NCBI GenBank assembly: GCA_049509915.1
Contig: JBEKZL010000180.1
Location: 1 to 22,439 of the forward strand
From: JBEKYD01 sp049509915
GTDB taxonomy: Bacteria > Acidobacteriota > Terriglobia > Bryobacterales > Bryobacteraceae
Reading direction: 5' to 3'
Length of the DNA stretch: 22,439 nt
In this document: positions 6,209 through 13,395 of the stretch, one piece after another
Layout: each line of letters begins with the position of its first letter
How positions within the stretch are numbered: the first letter of the stretch is position 1
Position numbers and translations under genes: made by a program
The notes under the pieces: model-generated
What the model was told of the DNA's origin: nothing
What the model saw: only the letters and a program-made list of their open reading frames with translations
The model's database searches: none

Positions 6209-8584
6209 ATGCAGACTAGCGCCAATCTTCTCGAATTCGAAACCCTCCGCCAACTGCTCTCCCGCTTCGTCGCCAGCCCTCTGGGAGCGGAGGAATTGGC
6301 TGCCCTGGAGCCGCACGCCGATCGCGCCCTTCTGGAAGCCGCCCTGGCCGAAGCCGGGGAAGCGATTCAATACCAGCGCACCTCGATCCGCTTGCAATTT
6401 GGCGGCTTGCCGGACGTGACCGGAGCGGTTCACAAGCTGCACATCGAGGGCGCCGCCCTGGAAGCGCGCGAGATCTCCGACCTCTACTCCCTGCTGGACC
6501 GCGCCGCCGACGCCAAATCCCTCTTGCTGGCGGCGGCCGAACGGTTTCCACGCCTCGCCGCGCGGGCCCAGACGATCGGCGATTTTCGTCTTCTGCTGCG
6601 CGAGCTGAGCGGCAAAATCCTGCCCGACGGCAGCGTCGCCGACAGCGCCAGCGTCGCCTTGGCCCGCATCCGCCGCGAGAAAGAACGCCAGAAAAAGGCC
6701 ATCCAGGAGTCCCTGGAACGCTTCCTCAGAGCCCACCGCGAGGAAGGTCTGTTGCAGGAGGAGTTCATCACCATCCGCAACGAACGCTACGTGGTTCCGA
6801 TCGTCAGCGGACAGCGGCGCAAGCTGGATGGGGTGATTCACGGTGCCAGTTCCAGCGGCCATACGCTGTTCGTCGAGCCGCTCGAAACCATCGAGCTGAA
6901 TAACGACCTGGTGCGCCTGGACGAGGAGGAATCCCGGGAAGTGCAGCGCATTCTGCGCGAGCTCACCGACCACCTGCGCGGCCACGCCGATTCCATTCGC
7001 CAGACCCGCGCCACCATGGGCGCGCTGGAGCTGATTTTCGCCAAAGCACGCTTTGCGGTGGAGTTCGATTGCGTCATCCCCCGCTTCGGCGCCCGCCTCG
7101 CCCTGCGCGACGCCCGCCATCCGCTGCTCGAGGACGTGCTCCGTAGGCGCGCCGCCCACGCCGTGCCGATCTCGCTCGAACTGACGCGCGAATCGGGTAC
7201 GCTGCTCATCAGCGGGCCTAATACCGGCGGCAAGACCGTCACCCTGAAAACCATCGGCCTGCTCAGCCTGATGGCGCAAGCCGGCCTGCCGGTGCCCGCC
7301 GCCGAAGCTGAGTTCCCGCTGTTCGACCGGGTGTTGGCCGACATCGGCGATTATCAATCCATCCAGGAAAGCCTGAGCACTTTTTCCGCCCACATGTCGC
7401 GTATTCGCGAAATGGCGCTGGACGTGACGGCCGAATCGCTGGTGCTGCTCGACGAACTGGGCTCGGCTACCGACCCGGAAGAGGGCGGCGCGCTGGGAGT
7501 CGCCATCGTGGAGCACTTCCGCGCGGCCGGGGCGTTTACCGTAGTTTCCACCCATCTGCTGGCGCTCAAAATTTACGCCGCCGGCACGGCAGGGGTGGTT
7601 AACGGCTCGGTGGGCTTCGACGAGGAAACCTTCGCGCCCACCTTTCGCCTGCGGCTGGGCCTGCCGGGCAAATCGGCGGGCCTGGAAATCGCCACCCGCC
7701 TGGGCCTGCCCGAAGACATCATGCGGCGCGCCCGCGCGTCTCTGAGCGATCGGGAGCGCGACGTGACCCGCTTCCTGGGCGAGCTCGAAAGGCGGATCGA
7801 AACCACCCACGCGCTGGAGCAATCGCTGAGAGGGAAGCTCGGCGACCTGGAGCGCCGCGAGAAGGAACTGGAACGCGAGTGGGAAAAGCGCGAGACCGCC
7901 AAGCTCAAAGAGCTAGAGCGGCGCACCGACCAGGCCCTGGCGCGCTTCGAGGAGCAGGCCCAGGATACCATCGGCAAGATTGCCCAGGGCACCGACCGCC
8001 GCAAGGCCGAGCAGGAAGCCCAGCGCCGCGTCTCGAAAACCAAGCGCGAGCTGCGCGAAGATTTCGCCGCCACGGTATTGAATACCGAAGACGACGCGCG
8101 CCAGGGAAACCTCGCCCCGCCGAAGGTTCAGGAAGGCGTGCGCGTCCGCCTGCGCGACGTGCGCGAGCCGGCGCGGGTCCGCCGCCTGCTATCGAACGGC
8201 CGCATCGAGGTGGAAGCCGGCTTTCTGAAGCTGCAGGTATCGATCGACGACGTGCTGGAGGTATTGCCGGAAGCCGCGGCGCCGGCCTCCAAGCTGCCTC
8301 GCAACGTGACCTTCCGCCCGGCGCCCGAGCTGGCCCCGGTGCACCAGGAAATCAACGTAATCGGCCAGCATGCCGAAGAAGCCCGCGACCTGGTGGATGA
8401 ATTCCTGGACCGCGCCGTCATGGCGACCGCCTCGCGCGTCCGCATCGTCCACGGCTACGGCATGGGCGTGCTGCGCAAAACCATTCACGAACTGCTCAGT
8501 CATCACCCGCATGTGAATAAGTTCTATGCCGCTCCCCAGCAGGAAGGCGGCGCCGGGGCCACCATCGTGGAATTGCGGGAGTAG
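6209..8584 (+). CDS. mutS2: MutS2-type DNA/ribosome-associated ATPase with C-terminal Smr domain
   Basis: A 791-residue MutS2-family ATPase, normal for the family; it lacks the MutS mismatch-recognition domain. Parts in order: N-terminal core with LEFETLRQLL (~6-15), clamp/core helices, Walker A GPNTGGKT (~336-343), Walker B region LVLLDELGSATDPEEGG (~410-426), a long charged coiled coil (~530-640), a KOW-like segment (~655-695), and the Smr domain (~713-791) with EINVIGQHAEEARD and RVRIVHGYGMGVLR. MutS2 suppresses recombination in some bacteria and splits collided ribosomes in Bacillus; which applies here is unknown. ATG 6209 has GGA 9-11 nt upstream; the in-frame ATG 6158 overlaps the operator palindrome and adds a non-homologous leader. 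It is divergent from higBA. Confidence 0.92.
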   Translation: MQTSANLLEFETLRQLLSRFVASPLGAEELAALEPHADRALLEAALAEAGEAIQYQRTSIRLQFGGLPDVTGAVHKLHIEGAALEAREISDLYSLLDRAADAKSLLLAAAERFPRLAARAQTIGDFRLLLRELSGKILPDGSVADSASVALARIRREKERQKKAIQESLERFLRAHREEGLLQEEFITIRNERYVVPIVSGQRRKLDGVIHGASSSGHTLFVEPLETIELNNDLVRLDEEESREVQRILRELTDHLRGHADSIRQTRATMGALELIFAKARFAVEFDCVIPRFGARLALRDARHPLLEDVLRRRAAHAVPISLELTRESGTLLISGPNTGGKTVTLKTIGLLSLMAQAGLPVPAAEAEFPLFDRVLADIGDYQSIQESLSTFSAHMSRIREMALDVTAESLVLLDELGSATDPEEGGALGVAIVEHFRAAGAFTVVSTHLLALKIYAAGTAGVVNGSVGFDEETFAPTFRLRLGLPGKSAGLEIATRLGLPEDIMRRARASLSDRERDVTRFLGELERRIETTHALEQSLRGKLGDLERREKELEREWEKRETAKLKELERRTDQALARFEEQAQDTIGKIAQGTDRRKAEQEAQRRVSKTKRELREDFAATVLNTEDDARQGNLAPPKVQEGVRVRLRDVREPARVRRLLSNGRIEVEAGFLKLQVSIDDVLEVLPEAAAPASKLPRNVTFRPAPELAPVHQEINVIGQHAEEARDLVDEFLDRAVMATASRVRIVHGYGMGVLRKTIHELLSHHPHVNKFYAAPQQEGGAGATIVELRE

Positions 8585-8596
8585 GCCGCCGAGACT

Positions 8597-8627
8597 TGTA
8601 ATTATGCATTCGTAATGCATAATTGCA
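8597..8627. repeat. AT-rich near-perfect palindrome after mutS2
   Basis: AATTATGCATT (8600-8610), loop cgt, AATGCATAATT (8614-8624) form a perfect 11-bp stem, extendable to 14 bp with one G-T pair. It starts 13 bp after the mutS2 stop. In this GC-rich region it stands out by composition. It may end mutS2 transcription, though it lacks the GC stem and T tract of an intrinsic terminator, or it may be a small dispersed palindrome. Confidence 0.7.
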
Positions 8628-8677
8628 CGGTGGCCGGGGCAGCGGAGGCAGCGACCGGCGGTGCCGGTCAGGTCGGG

Positions 8678-8706
8678 TTGTCTCGCGGTTTCGACGCTGG
8701 TAGACT
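8678..8706 (+). promoter_or_regulatory. Sigma70-like promoter candidate for the NTF2-like gene
   Basis: TTGTCT (8678-8683), 17-bp spacer, TAGACT (8701-8706), followed by a GAGGG ribosome-binding site and ATG 8723. The spacing is optimal and the boxes match consensus reasonably, but the call is by eye. Confidence 0.45.
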
Positions 8707-8722
8707 ACCCCGTGAGGGTCCC

Positions 8723-9133
8723 ATGACTGCGATCGATACCGTGCTCGAGTTTCTCGAACGCATTAACCGTCGCGATGCGGACAAACTGGCGGAGTTGATG
8801 GCGGAAGACCATGTGTTCATCGATTCGCTGGGCCAGGCGGTTCGTGGGCGAGAGAAAATGCGCGCTGGCTGGCGAGGCTACTATGCCTTTTGCCCGGACT
8901 ATTGGGTCTCGCACGAAGAGATCTTCCCAAACGGGAACCATGTCGCCGTGTTCGGCGCGGCGGGCGGAACCATAGCAGCAAACGGCAGACTCGAACCGGA
9001 GAACAAGTGGCGGACTCCGGCGGCCTGGCTGGCGGTAGTGGAGGACGGCTTGGTGAAAGAGTGGCGAGTGTACGCCGACATCAAGCCGGTGTACGACATT
9101 GTGGCAAGACTCAAACTCAATCCGGCGGGATAG
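8723..9133 (+). CDS. NTF2/SnoaL-like domain protein
   Basis: A 136-residue protein with the cone-shaped NTF2-like fold pattern. It begins with an N-terminal helix TAIDTVLEFLERINRRDADK, then LAELMAEDHVFIDSLG, a variable middle containing RGREKMRAGWRGYY and FCPDYWVSHEEIF, and beta strands HVAVFGAAGGTI, RTPAAWLAVVEDGLVKEWRVYAD. Such domains serve as small enzymes, binding domains or unknowns in SnoaL-like, ketosteroid-isomerase-like and similar families, so no substrate is assigned. ATG 8723 is preceded by GAGGG at good spacing. It is a single-gene unit, convergent with the response regulator. Confidence 0.78.
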   Translation: MTAIDTVLEFLERINRRDADKLAELMAEDHVFIDSLGQAVRGREKMRAGWRGYYAFCPDYWVSHEEIFPNGNHVAVFGAAGGTIAANGRLEPENKWRTPAAWLAVVEDGLVKEWRVYADIKPVYDIVARLKLNPAG

Positions 9134-9150
9134 CTGCTTCCGCGGCTCCC

Positions 9151-9786
9151 TCAGTCGATCAACCCATTACGCACGGCAAATCTCACCAGCTCGTTGATGC
9201 TGTGTACGTTGAGTTTCTCCATGATTCGGCCCCGGTGCGCCTCCACGGTGTAGACACTCAGGTTCAGCGTGGTGGCGATTTCTTTATTAGTCTTGCCTTC
9301 GGCTAACATCTGCAGCACTTCGCGCTCCCGGCTGGTCAGCAGGTCGATCGGGTTCGTAACATGCTTTCGGTAGTCGTCGAGGACGGCGCTCGAAACCGCC
9401 GGGCTGAGGTAGCCGTCCCCGCCCGCCACGGCGCGAACGGCGGCCATCAGGTCGTGGGCGGGCGAATCCTTCAGCAGGTAGCCGCGGGCGCCGGCGCGCA
9501 GTATCTCCCGCACGTAGACCGAGTCTTTGTGCATGCTCAGCGCCAACACGCGGGTGTGCGGCGCGGACGCGGCCAGGCGGCGGGTGGCTTCGATGCCATT
9601 GAGCTCCGGCATGGCCACGTCCATCACCACCACGTCGGGCTTGATCTTCTCGGCCAGTTCGACCGCTTCGCGCCCATTGGCCGCCTCGCCCGCAATCTCC
9701 ATATCGGGCTGCTCGGCCAGGATCATCTTAAATCCCTGGCGGACTACGGCGTGATCGTCAGCGAGGAGAATCCGGATGCGTTTCAT
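9151..9786 (-). CDS. NarL/FixJ-family response regulator
   Basis: A 211-residue two-component response regulator. The receiver domain (~4-120) has acidic DD at 10-11, the phospho-acceptor D56 in VVVMDVAMPELNG, and the conserved Lys in GYLLKDS. A LuxR-type helix-turn-helix follows (LLTSREREVLQMLAEGKTNK, EIATTLNLSVYTVEAHRGRI). It should be phosphorylated by the kinase encoded immediately upstream. ATG 9786 is preferred over an upstream TTG at 9822 because MKRIRILLADDH is the normal family start. The gene overlaps the kinase 3' end by 29 bp, implying coupled translation. Regulated targets are not evident. Confidence 0.92.
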   Translation of the reverse strand: MKRIRILLADDHAVVRQGFKMILAEQPDMEIAGEAANGREAVELAEKIKPDVVVMDVAMPELNGIEATRRLAASAPHTRVLALSMHKDSVYVREILRAGARGYLLKDSPAHDLMAAVRAVAGGDGYLSPAVSSAVLDDYRKHVTNPIDLLTSREREVLQMLAEGKTNKEIATTLNLSVYTVEAHRGRIMEKLNVHSINELVRFAVRNGLID

Positions 9787-11077
9787 GCGGCGATTCGGGT
9801 CGCAGGGGAACCCGAACCTCAATTAGAACACCCTCTCCTGGACGCGAGCGAATGGACACGCCGCCGCCGGCGCTGCGGGCCCGCGCGCGCATGCCGATCA
9901 GGCCCATCCCGCCGCTATGGGGCTCCGCGGGAAGGCCCTGGCCGTTGTCTTCGATGGCCAGGCGGACTTCCCCGCCCTGCCGGTCCATGCGGATGGCGAC
10001 GCGAGTCGCCGCCGAATGGCGGGCCACGTTAGTGAGCGCCTCCTGGGCGATGCGGAACAGGTGAGTTTCGGTTTCCTCGGCCAGACGGCCGAGCTGCCCG
10101 GGTTCCACCGCCACTTCGATACCCGTTCGGGCGGCGAAACCCTCCACCAGCCAACGCAGGCCGGCCTCCAATCCGAAATCGTCGAGGATGGTGGGGCGCA
10201 GCAGTTGCGACATCTGGCGCACGTTGCCGATGGCCTCGTCTACCAGCCTGCCGCAGTCTTCCAGCCGGTCGGAGCGGACATTGTCTTTTCCGCTCAGCGC
10301 CGCCAGATTGGCCTTGACGGCGGTCAGCGATTGTCCGAGTTCGTCGTGCAGTTCGTGCGAAAAGCGCTGAGCGGTGGCTTCCTGCGCTTCCATCATTTGC
10401 CAGGAGACGCGCGCCAGTTCCGCCGATTGCGCCTCCAACCCGCGAATCAGCCCCCCGGCCATGCGCACCGTGACCGCAGCGAACACCAGCGCCAGCAGCA
10501 CGCTGGCCGCGGTGAAAATCACCGTGGTGGAAACCAGCCGCGCCGAGCGTTGGTCGATTTCGGCCTGCGCCGCGCCGGCCTTGCGGTACTCGGCTTCCAC
10601 CAGCCGCGCCACCACCGAAAGAAAGGCTTCATGGTCGCGGAACAGCTCCGCCGGCGCGAACGTCTCCGGCGCGTCTTCGGCCAAAATGCGGCGCGCTTCT
10701 CCGGAGAACTCGAGCGAGGATTGCTTGAGGCGCTGCCAGAGTGCGCCTTCGGCCGTCCTGGACCCTTCCGCGGAGATGCGGTCGATGTCCCGATCGGCCG
10801 CGTCGAGCTGACTGAGAATCCGCTCGAAATCGACCGAATCCGGGTCGCGCGCCAAAACCGCGAACACGTCGCTCAGGCTGGTCTGCTGGCGCTCTAATTC
10901 ATCGATCAGATGGGCGGTGACGGATTGCTCCTCGGCCAGGCTCGCGGCGCCCGTTTGAATAGAGTGAATATTGCGCGCGCCCACCGTGGCGGCGGCCAAC
11001 AGCAGCAGGATTACCAGCGCGAAACCCGCAATCAGGGTCACGAAAACGTTGCGGTGGGTGATCTCGCGCGCCGGCAT
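9758..11077 (-). CDS. NarX/DegS-type membrane sensor histidine kinase
   Basis: A 439-residue sensor kinase. Membrane segments at ~12-33 and ~184-206 flank a ~150-residue extracytoplasmic helical sensor resembling chase/four-helix-bundle sensors, with no recognised ligand motif. The dimerisation/phosphoacceptor domain (HisKA_3) contains RFSHELHDELGQSL with likely phospho-His H244. The ATPase domain has an N-box AQEALTNVARHS (N350), G1 box DNGQG (377-381), and GGMGLIGMRARA as the G2/lid. ATG 11077 begins in MPAREITHRN just before the first membrane segment. It is the first gene of an operon with the downstream regulator. It is divergent from the small coiled-coil gene at 11171. Confidence 0.92.
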   Translation of the reverse strand: MPAREITHRNVFVTLIAGFALVILLLLAAATVGARNIHSIQTGAASLAEEQSVTAHLIDELERQQTSLSDVFAVLARDPDSVDFERILSQLDAADRDIDRISAEGSRTAEGALWQRLKQSSLEFSGEARRILAEDAPETFAPAELFRDHEAFLSVVARLVEAEYRKAGAAQAEIDQRSARLVSTTVIFTAASVLLALVFAAVTVRMAGGLIRGLEAQSAELARVSWQMMEAQEATAQRFSHELHDELGQSLTAVKANLAALSGKDNVRSDRLEDCGRLVDEAIGNVRQMSQLLRPTILDDFGLEAGLRWLVEGFAARTGIEVAVEPGQLGRLAEETETHLFRIAQEALTNVARHSAATRVAIRMDRQGGEVRLAIEDNGQGLPAEPHSGGMGLIGMRARARSAGGGVSIRSRPGEGVLIEVRVPLRPESPHETHPDSPR

Positions 11078-11170
11078 CCCAACGATTCAAGGGTAACAAA
11101 GACGACCCGCGCCGCATTGCGGACGGAAAACATCTCGGTGATTCAGATAGAATCGATACAAGAGACGCGT

Positions 11171-11398
11171 GTGGATAATGATTATGAGCCGGCCACCAAA
11201 GCCGATATCGCGGGCGTCAAACAGGAGGTCGCGATGCACGGCTCCGAGGTACATCGCGGCTACGAGTGCCTGATGGAGCGTATTGCCGAATTCGAGGCGA
11301 AGCTGCTGAAGGCATTCCGCACCTGCACCAGGCTGAACGAAAAACGGCTCGCCGAGACAGACGTGGAAAAACGGCTCAACATGCCGCCAGCCGCATAG
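11171..11398 (+). CDS. Short coiled-coil protein of the VEKRLNMPPAA type
   Basis: A small charged helical protein of about 75 residues (VDNDYEPATKADIAGVKQEV at the start, VEKRLNMPPAA at the end). I recognise this as an acidobacterial family of unknown function. Longer members have a coiled-coil stretch between the equivalents of LNEKRLAETD and VEKRLNMPPAA, which appears deleted here. GTG 11171 is chosen because an AGAG site precedes it and the family starts at about this point; GTG 11138 is the alternative. It lies divergent from the sensor kinase with a ~90-bp intergenic region. No membrane segment or catalytic motif is visible. Confidence 0.55.
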   Translation: MDNDYEPATKADIAGVKQEVAMHGSEVHRGYECLMERIAEFEAKLLKAFRTCTRLNEKRLAETDVEKRLNMPPAA

Positions 11399-11490
11399 AT
11401 TCCCGCCTCCATTCCTAACAAACCTTAACCGCCAATGCCCCGAATTCGTGGGCTTCAATAGCCTGTCGAGGCTATCGGAAGTTTTGGCCG

Positions 11491-11531
11491 CTTACCGCAA
11501 GATGGAATTGTGAGCGGGCGGTAAGGCCCGC
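11491..11531 (+). promoter_or_regulatory. Leader with mutually exclusive hairpins upstream of secreted small protein
   Basis: CTTACCGC (11491-11498) is complementary to GCGGTAAG (11518-11525), and GCGGGC (11514-11519) is complementary to GCCCGC (11526-11531). The two pairings share bases and cannot form together. The second hairpin ends just before the GGGAGAAAAAG ribosome-binding site of the next gene. A separate small hairpin ATAGCC/GGCTAT lies at 11458-11475. No known riboswitch class is recognised; regulation is only a possibility. Confidence 0.35.
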
Positions 11532-11546
11532 CGGGAGAAAAAGAAA

Positions 11547-11774
11547 ATGAAAAAGACGCTGACCACCCTTTCACTGGCACTCGCCATGGTGCCGTTCACT
11601 TTCGCCGCGCAGAGCAATCCGCCCGCCGCCGGCAGCACGCCCACCACCGCGAGCACGGCCAAGCCGGCCGCCGCCAAGACCAAAAAGCATACCAAGCCGG
11701 TGAGCAAGAAGAACTCGACCGCCGCGCCGGCCGCGCCAAAGAGCGGCACCACCGCCGGCGGCACTTCGAAGTAA
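11547..11774 (+). CDS. Small secreted Ala/Pro/Lys/Thr-rich protein
   Basis: A 75-residue protein. Residues 1-20 are a classical signal peptide (MKKTLTTLSLALAMVPFTFA followed by AQ). The mature part is low complexity, rich in Ala, Thr, Pro and Lys with KKHTKPVSKK near its centre, so it should be basic, disordered and periplasmic or secreted. A strong ribosome-binding site (GGGAGAAAAAG) precedes ATG 11547 and a textbook intrinsic terminator follows, so it is a well-formed single-gene unit likely to be well expressed. Function is unknown; polyanion or envelope-polymer binding would suit its charge but is not shown. Confidence 0.7.
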   Translation: MKKTLTTLSLALAMVPFTFAAQSNPPAAGSTPTTASTAKPAAAKTKKHTKPVSKKNSTAAPAAPKSGTTAGGTSK

Positions 11775-11798
11775 GTTCCAACCAAGCTCGGAGGAAAA

Positions 11799-11827
11799 GG
11801 GGGGCAGCGAAAGCTGCCCCTTTTTTT
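11799..11827 (+). terminator. Intrinsic terminator
   Basis: GGGGCAGC (11801-11808), tetraloop gaaa, GCTGCCCC (11813-11820), then seven Ts (11821-11827). The stem is perfect and GNRA-capped. It ends transcription of the small secreted protein gene. The group II intron relic begins directly after the T tract. Confidence 0.93.
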
Positions 11828-12252
11828 GGTGTGCCGAGCATGTTCGACAGCTCGGGGGTGAAAGTCTACAACCTGATGGAGGTGAAGTAGTAGCGAAGCA
11901 CAAGGGCGTCATCGTGCTGCAAGCGTGGAGCAAACGTACGAGCCGATGTACAGCGGGTGGAAATCCCGAAGCCGGACGGAGGGTGCGAAAGCTTGGCAGC
12001 CCGACGGTGCTGGACCGATTCGTCCAGCAAGCGGTGCTGGAGGTTTTGCAAGGCGGGTGGGACCGGACGTTTTCCAATCACAGCTACGGGTTTCGGCCCG
12101 GACGCTCGGCGCATCAGGCGGTGGCACAGGCGCAGCAGTATATCGGGATTCCGAACTTGACTGGCGGCCGATAGCTCAACCCGCGCACCGCCCGGTACGG
12201 ACCCGTACGCCGAGTGGCGTGACAGGGAAGGCGGGCGACCGCCTACCAATGT
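11828..12252 (+). mobile_element. Degraded group II intron (5' end, RT fragment, domain V/VI)
   Basis: The left part (gtgtgccgagcatg, then gggggtgaaagtc and gatggaggtgaagtag) resembles the conserved 5' domain I of bacterial group II introns. The centre holds a reverse-transcriptase fragment (11957-12173). The right part looks like domains V and VI: caccgcccggtacgg with cgtacgccgagtgg, including the GTACG-gacc-CGTAC stem, then the AGGCGG-gcga-CCGCCT hairpin (12229-12244). An intact element is about 2 kb; only ~425 bp remain, so domain I and most of the ORF are deleted. It lies directly 3' of a terminator T tract, the site type favoured by class C introns. The exact 3' end is approximate. Confidence 0.75.
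11957..12173 (+). pseudogene. Group II intron reverse transcriptase/maturase fragment
   Basis: The frame starting at GTG 11957 gives VEIPKPDGG. After the loss of one G it continues in the neighbouring frame as VRKLGSPTVLDRFVQQAVLE, then WDRTFSNHSYGFRPGRSAHQ and AVAQAQQYI. These are the early RT blocks of group II intron maturases; IPKPDGG...RKLG and SYGFRPGRSAHQA are diagnostic. The YADD catalytic block, domain X and any endonuclease domain are absent, and the reading frame stops soon after. It is a non-functional remnant within the intron relic. Confidence 0.85.
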
Positions 12253-12262
12253 CGATTCAATA

Positions 12263-12287
12263 CGACAGGTCGGGAGGCTTGTCCCAC
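12263..12287. repeat. Degenerate copy of the GTGGGRCAGGCC palindrome family
   Basis: On the minus strand it reads GTGGGACAAGCCTCCCGACC then TGTCG, an imperfect hairpin with arms GACAAGCC and GACCTGTC. It lies between the intron relic's 3' end and the stop of the beta-barrel gene. Related units occur at 13257-13299 and 13362-13386. Confidence 0.45.
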
Positions 12288-12293
12288 TACGAT

Positions 12294-12995
12294 CTACTTG
12301 TTTCCCCAGCTATAGCCGACCCATACCGTTTCTTCCGTCACGAAGGAGGTACCGAACTGCGTCAGATTGTTTACCCAGTGCGCCTTGAACTGCGGCTCGA
12401 TATACATATGATCGGTAACGTAAATCATCACGCCGGCGCCGAAGTTCGCCGCAAAGTGGTTGGAGCTTCCGGCGTATTCGGAGTAGCTCTGGGTGCCGGT
12501 GAGCGCGGTGGTGGAAGACGAGGCCTCGTAGAACTTCAGATTGTCTCCACCGATGCCGCCGAAAATGCGCAAAGCGGCGCGCTTGCTGCTGACCGGCTGG
12601 TAAACCGCATCAAAATCGTAAAACGTGGTACGCGCTTGGATGGTGTAGCCGGGGTATTCCGCGCCGACGGCCGGAATATTCACGTAAGTCTGTTTCGAGG
12701 GCTGCGTGGTGAAATCAAGCCCGAAACCGAGATTGTGCTTCAACAGCACAGTGCCGCCGAATCCCAGCATGAAGCTGTTCAGGCTGCTGGGTAGAACCGG
12801 TGTGGTACAGGGGTTGCTCGAGGTGCAAGTTTGGAGGGCGTTCTCACCGAGTTGATTGCCTTCGATGGCAGCGCTGGAAGCTTTAGCTTGGGCGGCGCCA
12901 AAGCCCATGTTGATGTCGAACTGGCTTTGCGCGTAGGCAACGGGAAAAAGGGAAAGCAGCAGGGAAAGCGGAAGGTAACGGCAAATTCGTCTCAC
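12294..12995 (-). CDS. Outer-membrane beta-barrel protein
   Basis: A 233-residue protein with a signal peptide (hydrophobic core YLPLSLLLSLFPVAYA, then QSQFDIN). The rest alternates hydrophobic and polar residues in amphipathic strands and ends in an aromatic strand (TVWVGYSWGNK), as in OmpA/OmpW-type eight-stranded barrels. A Cys-containing loop, TCTSSNPCTT (~56-65), could form a disulfide. GTG 12995 is preceded by AGAGGAGAAT at good spacing; the leader is canonical from there. Role unknown, probably structural or a small porin. It is a single-gene unit on the minus strand. Confidence 0.82.
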   Translation of the reverse strand: MRRICRYLPLSLLLSLFPVAYAQSQFDINMGFGAAQAKASSAAIEGNQLGENALQTCTSSNPCTTPVLPSSLNSFMLGFGGTVLLKHNLGFGLDFTTQPSKQTYVNIPAVGAEYPGYTIQARTTFYDFDAVYQPVSSKRAALRIFGGIGGDNLKFYEASSSTTALTGTQSYSEYAGSSNHFAANFGAGVMIYVTDHMYIEPQFKAHWVNNLTQFGTSFVTEETVWVGYSWGNK

Positions 12996-13256
12996 GTTCG
13001 GATTCTCCTCTAGATCTTGCGAGATGCGCGCACGACTTCTATTATCGCGTACAGTACCGGACTCGGATGCCGGAAATATCGTGCATCTTCAACACTTACG
13101 ACGCGGAATCCGGAGCCGTGGTTTCACGCCGACTGTTGGCGACCGCACATCGGGCCAGAGGCGGGAAGGCTATCCGAACTCCTGATCTCGGCGCAGTATC
13201 TTCGGGCGGCCAAACAAAATGAGCTGAGCCATTTTGCCGCGGGGGCCCTCGGTTTG

Positions 13257-13299
13257 TGGGGCAGGCCCTCGGCCTGCGGCGGCCTCCCAGGCCGCCCCG
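13257..13299. repeat. Tandem double hairpin repeat
   Basis: Two perfect hairpins lie side by side: GCAGGCC-ctc-GGCCTGC (13261-13277) and GGCGGCCT-ccc-AGGCCGCC (13278-13296), framed by tggg on the left and ccg on the right. Both have 3-nt loops. The layout resembles REP-like dispersed palindromes. There is no T tract, so it is not a canonical terminator. Confidence 0.8.
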
Positions 13300-13361
13300 C
13301 CGCAGCGCACCAGCCTAACGCGATCCTGAAGGTAGCGCGCAATTTTCCGTAAGGTGGATCA

Positions 13362-13386
13362 GTCCGGCCGGGGGGCCTGTCCCACC
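13362..13386. repeat. Third copy of the GTGGGRCAGGCC palindrome family
   Basis: On the minus strand it reads GGTGGGACAGGCCCCCCGGC then CGGAC. It shares the GTGGG-ACAGGC lead with the copy at 12263-12287 and the GGCAGGCC lead of 13257-13299. It lies 10 bp from the stop of the exported-protein gene and may serve as its 3' end hairpin. Confidence 0.5.
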
Positions 13387-13395
13387 TGGAAGGCG

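Larger units (their letters stand above)
12996..13395. other. Gene-free interval with palindromes
   Basis: About 400 bp between the 5' end of the beta-barrel gene and the 3' end of the exported-protein gene. I see no convincing coding region; the short ORFs here have no recognisable motifs and lack ribosome-binding sites. It contains two palindromic repeat units (13257-13299 and 13362-13386), and its left part must hold the promoter of the beta-barrel gene. Confidence 0.6.

Noticed and set aside
6191..7822. 543-codon minus-strand ORF opposite mutS2
   Set aside because: It is an antisense shadow of a GC-rich gene with clear MutS2 motifs on the other strand; its composition has no recognisable domain.
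11491..11531. Known riboswitch (for example c-di-GMP-I) upstream of the small secreted protein
   Set aside because: The conserved loop and receptor sequences of that class were not seen; only simple hairpins are present.
11947..12270. Functional group II intron
   Set aside because: The RT is truncated and frameshifted and most of domain I is missing; only remnants of the ends remain.
13017..13352. 111-codon ORF in the gene-free interval
   Set aside because: It is largely built from the palindromic repeat, has no ribosome-binding site and no recognisable domain.
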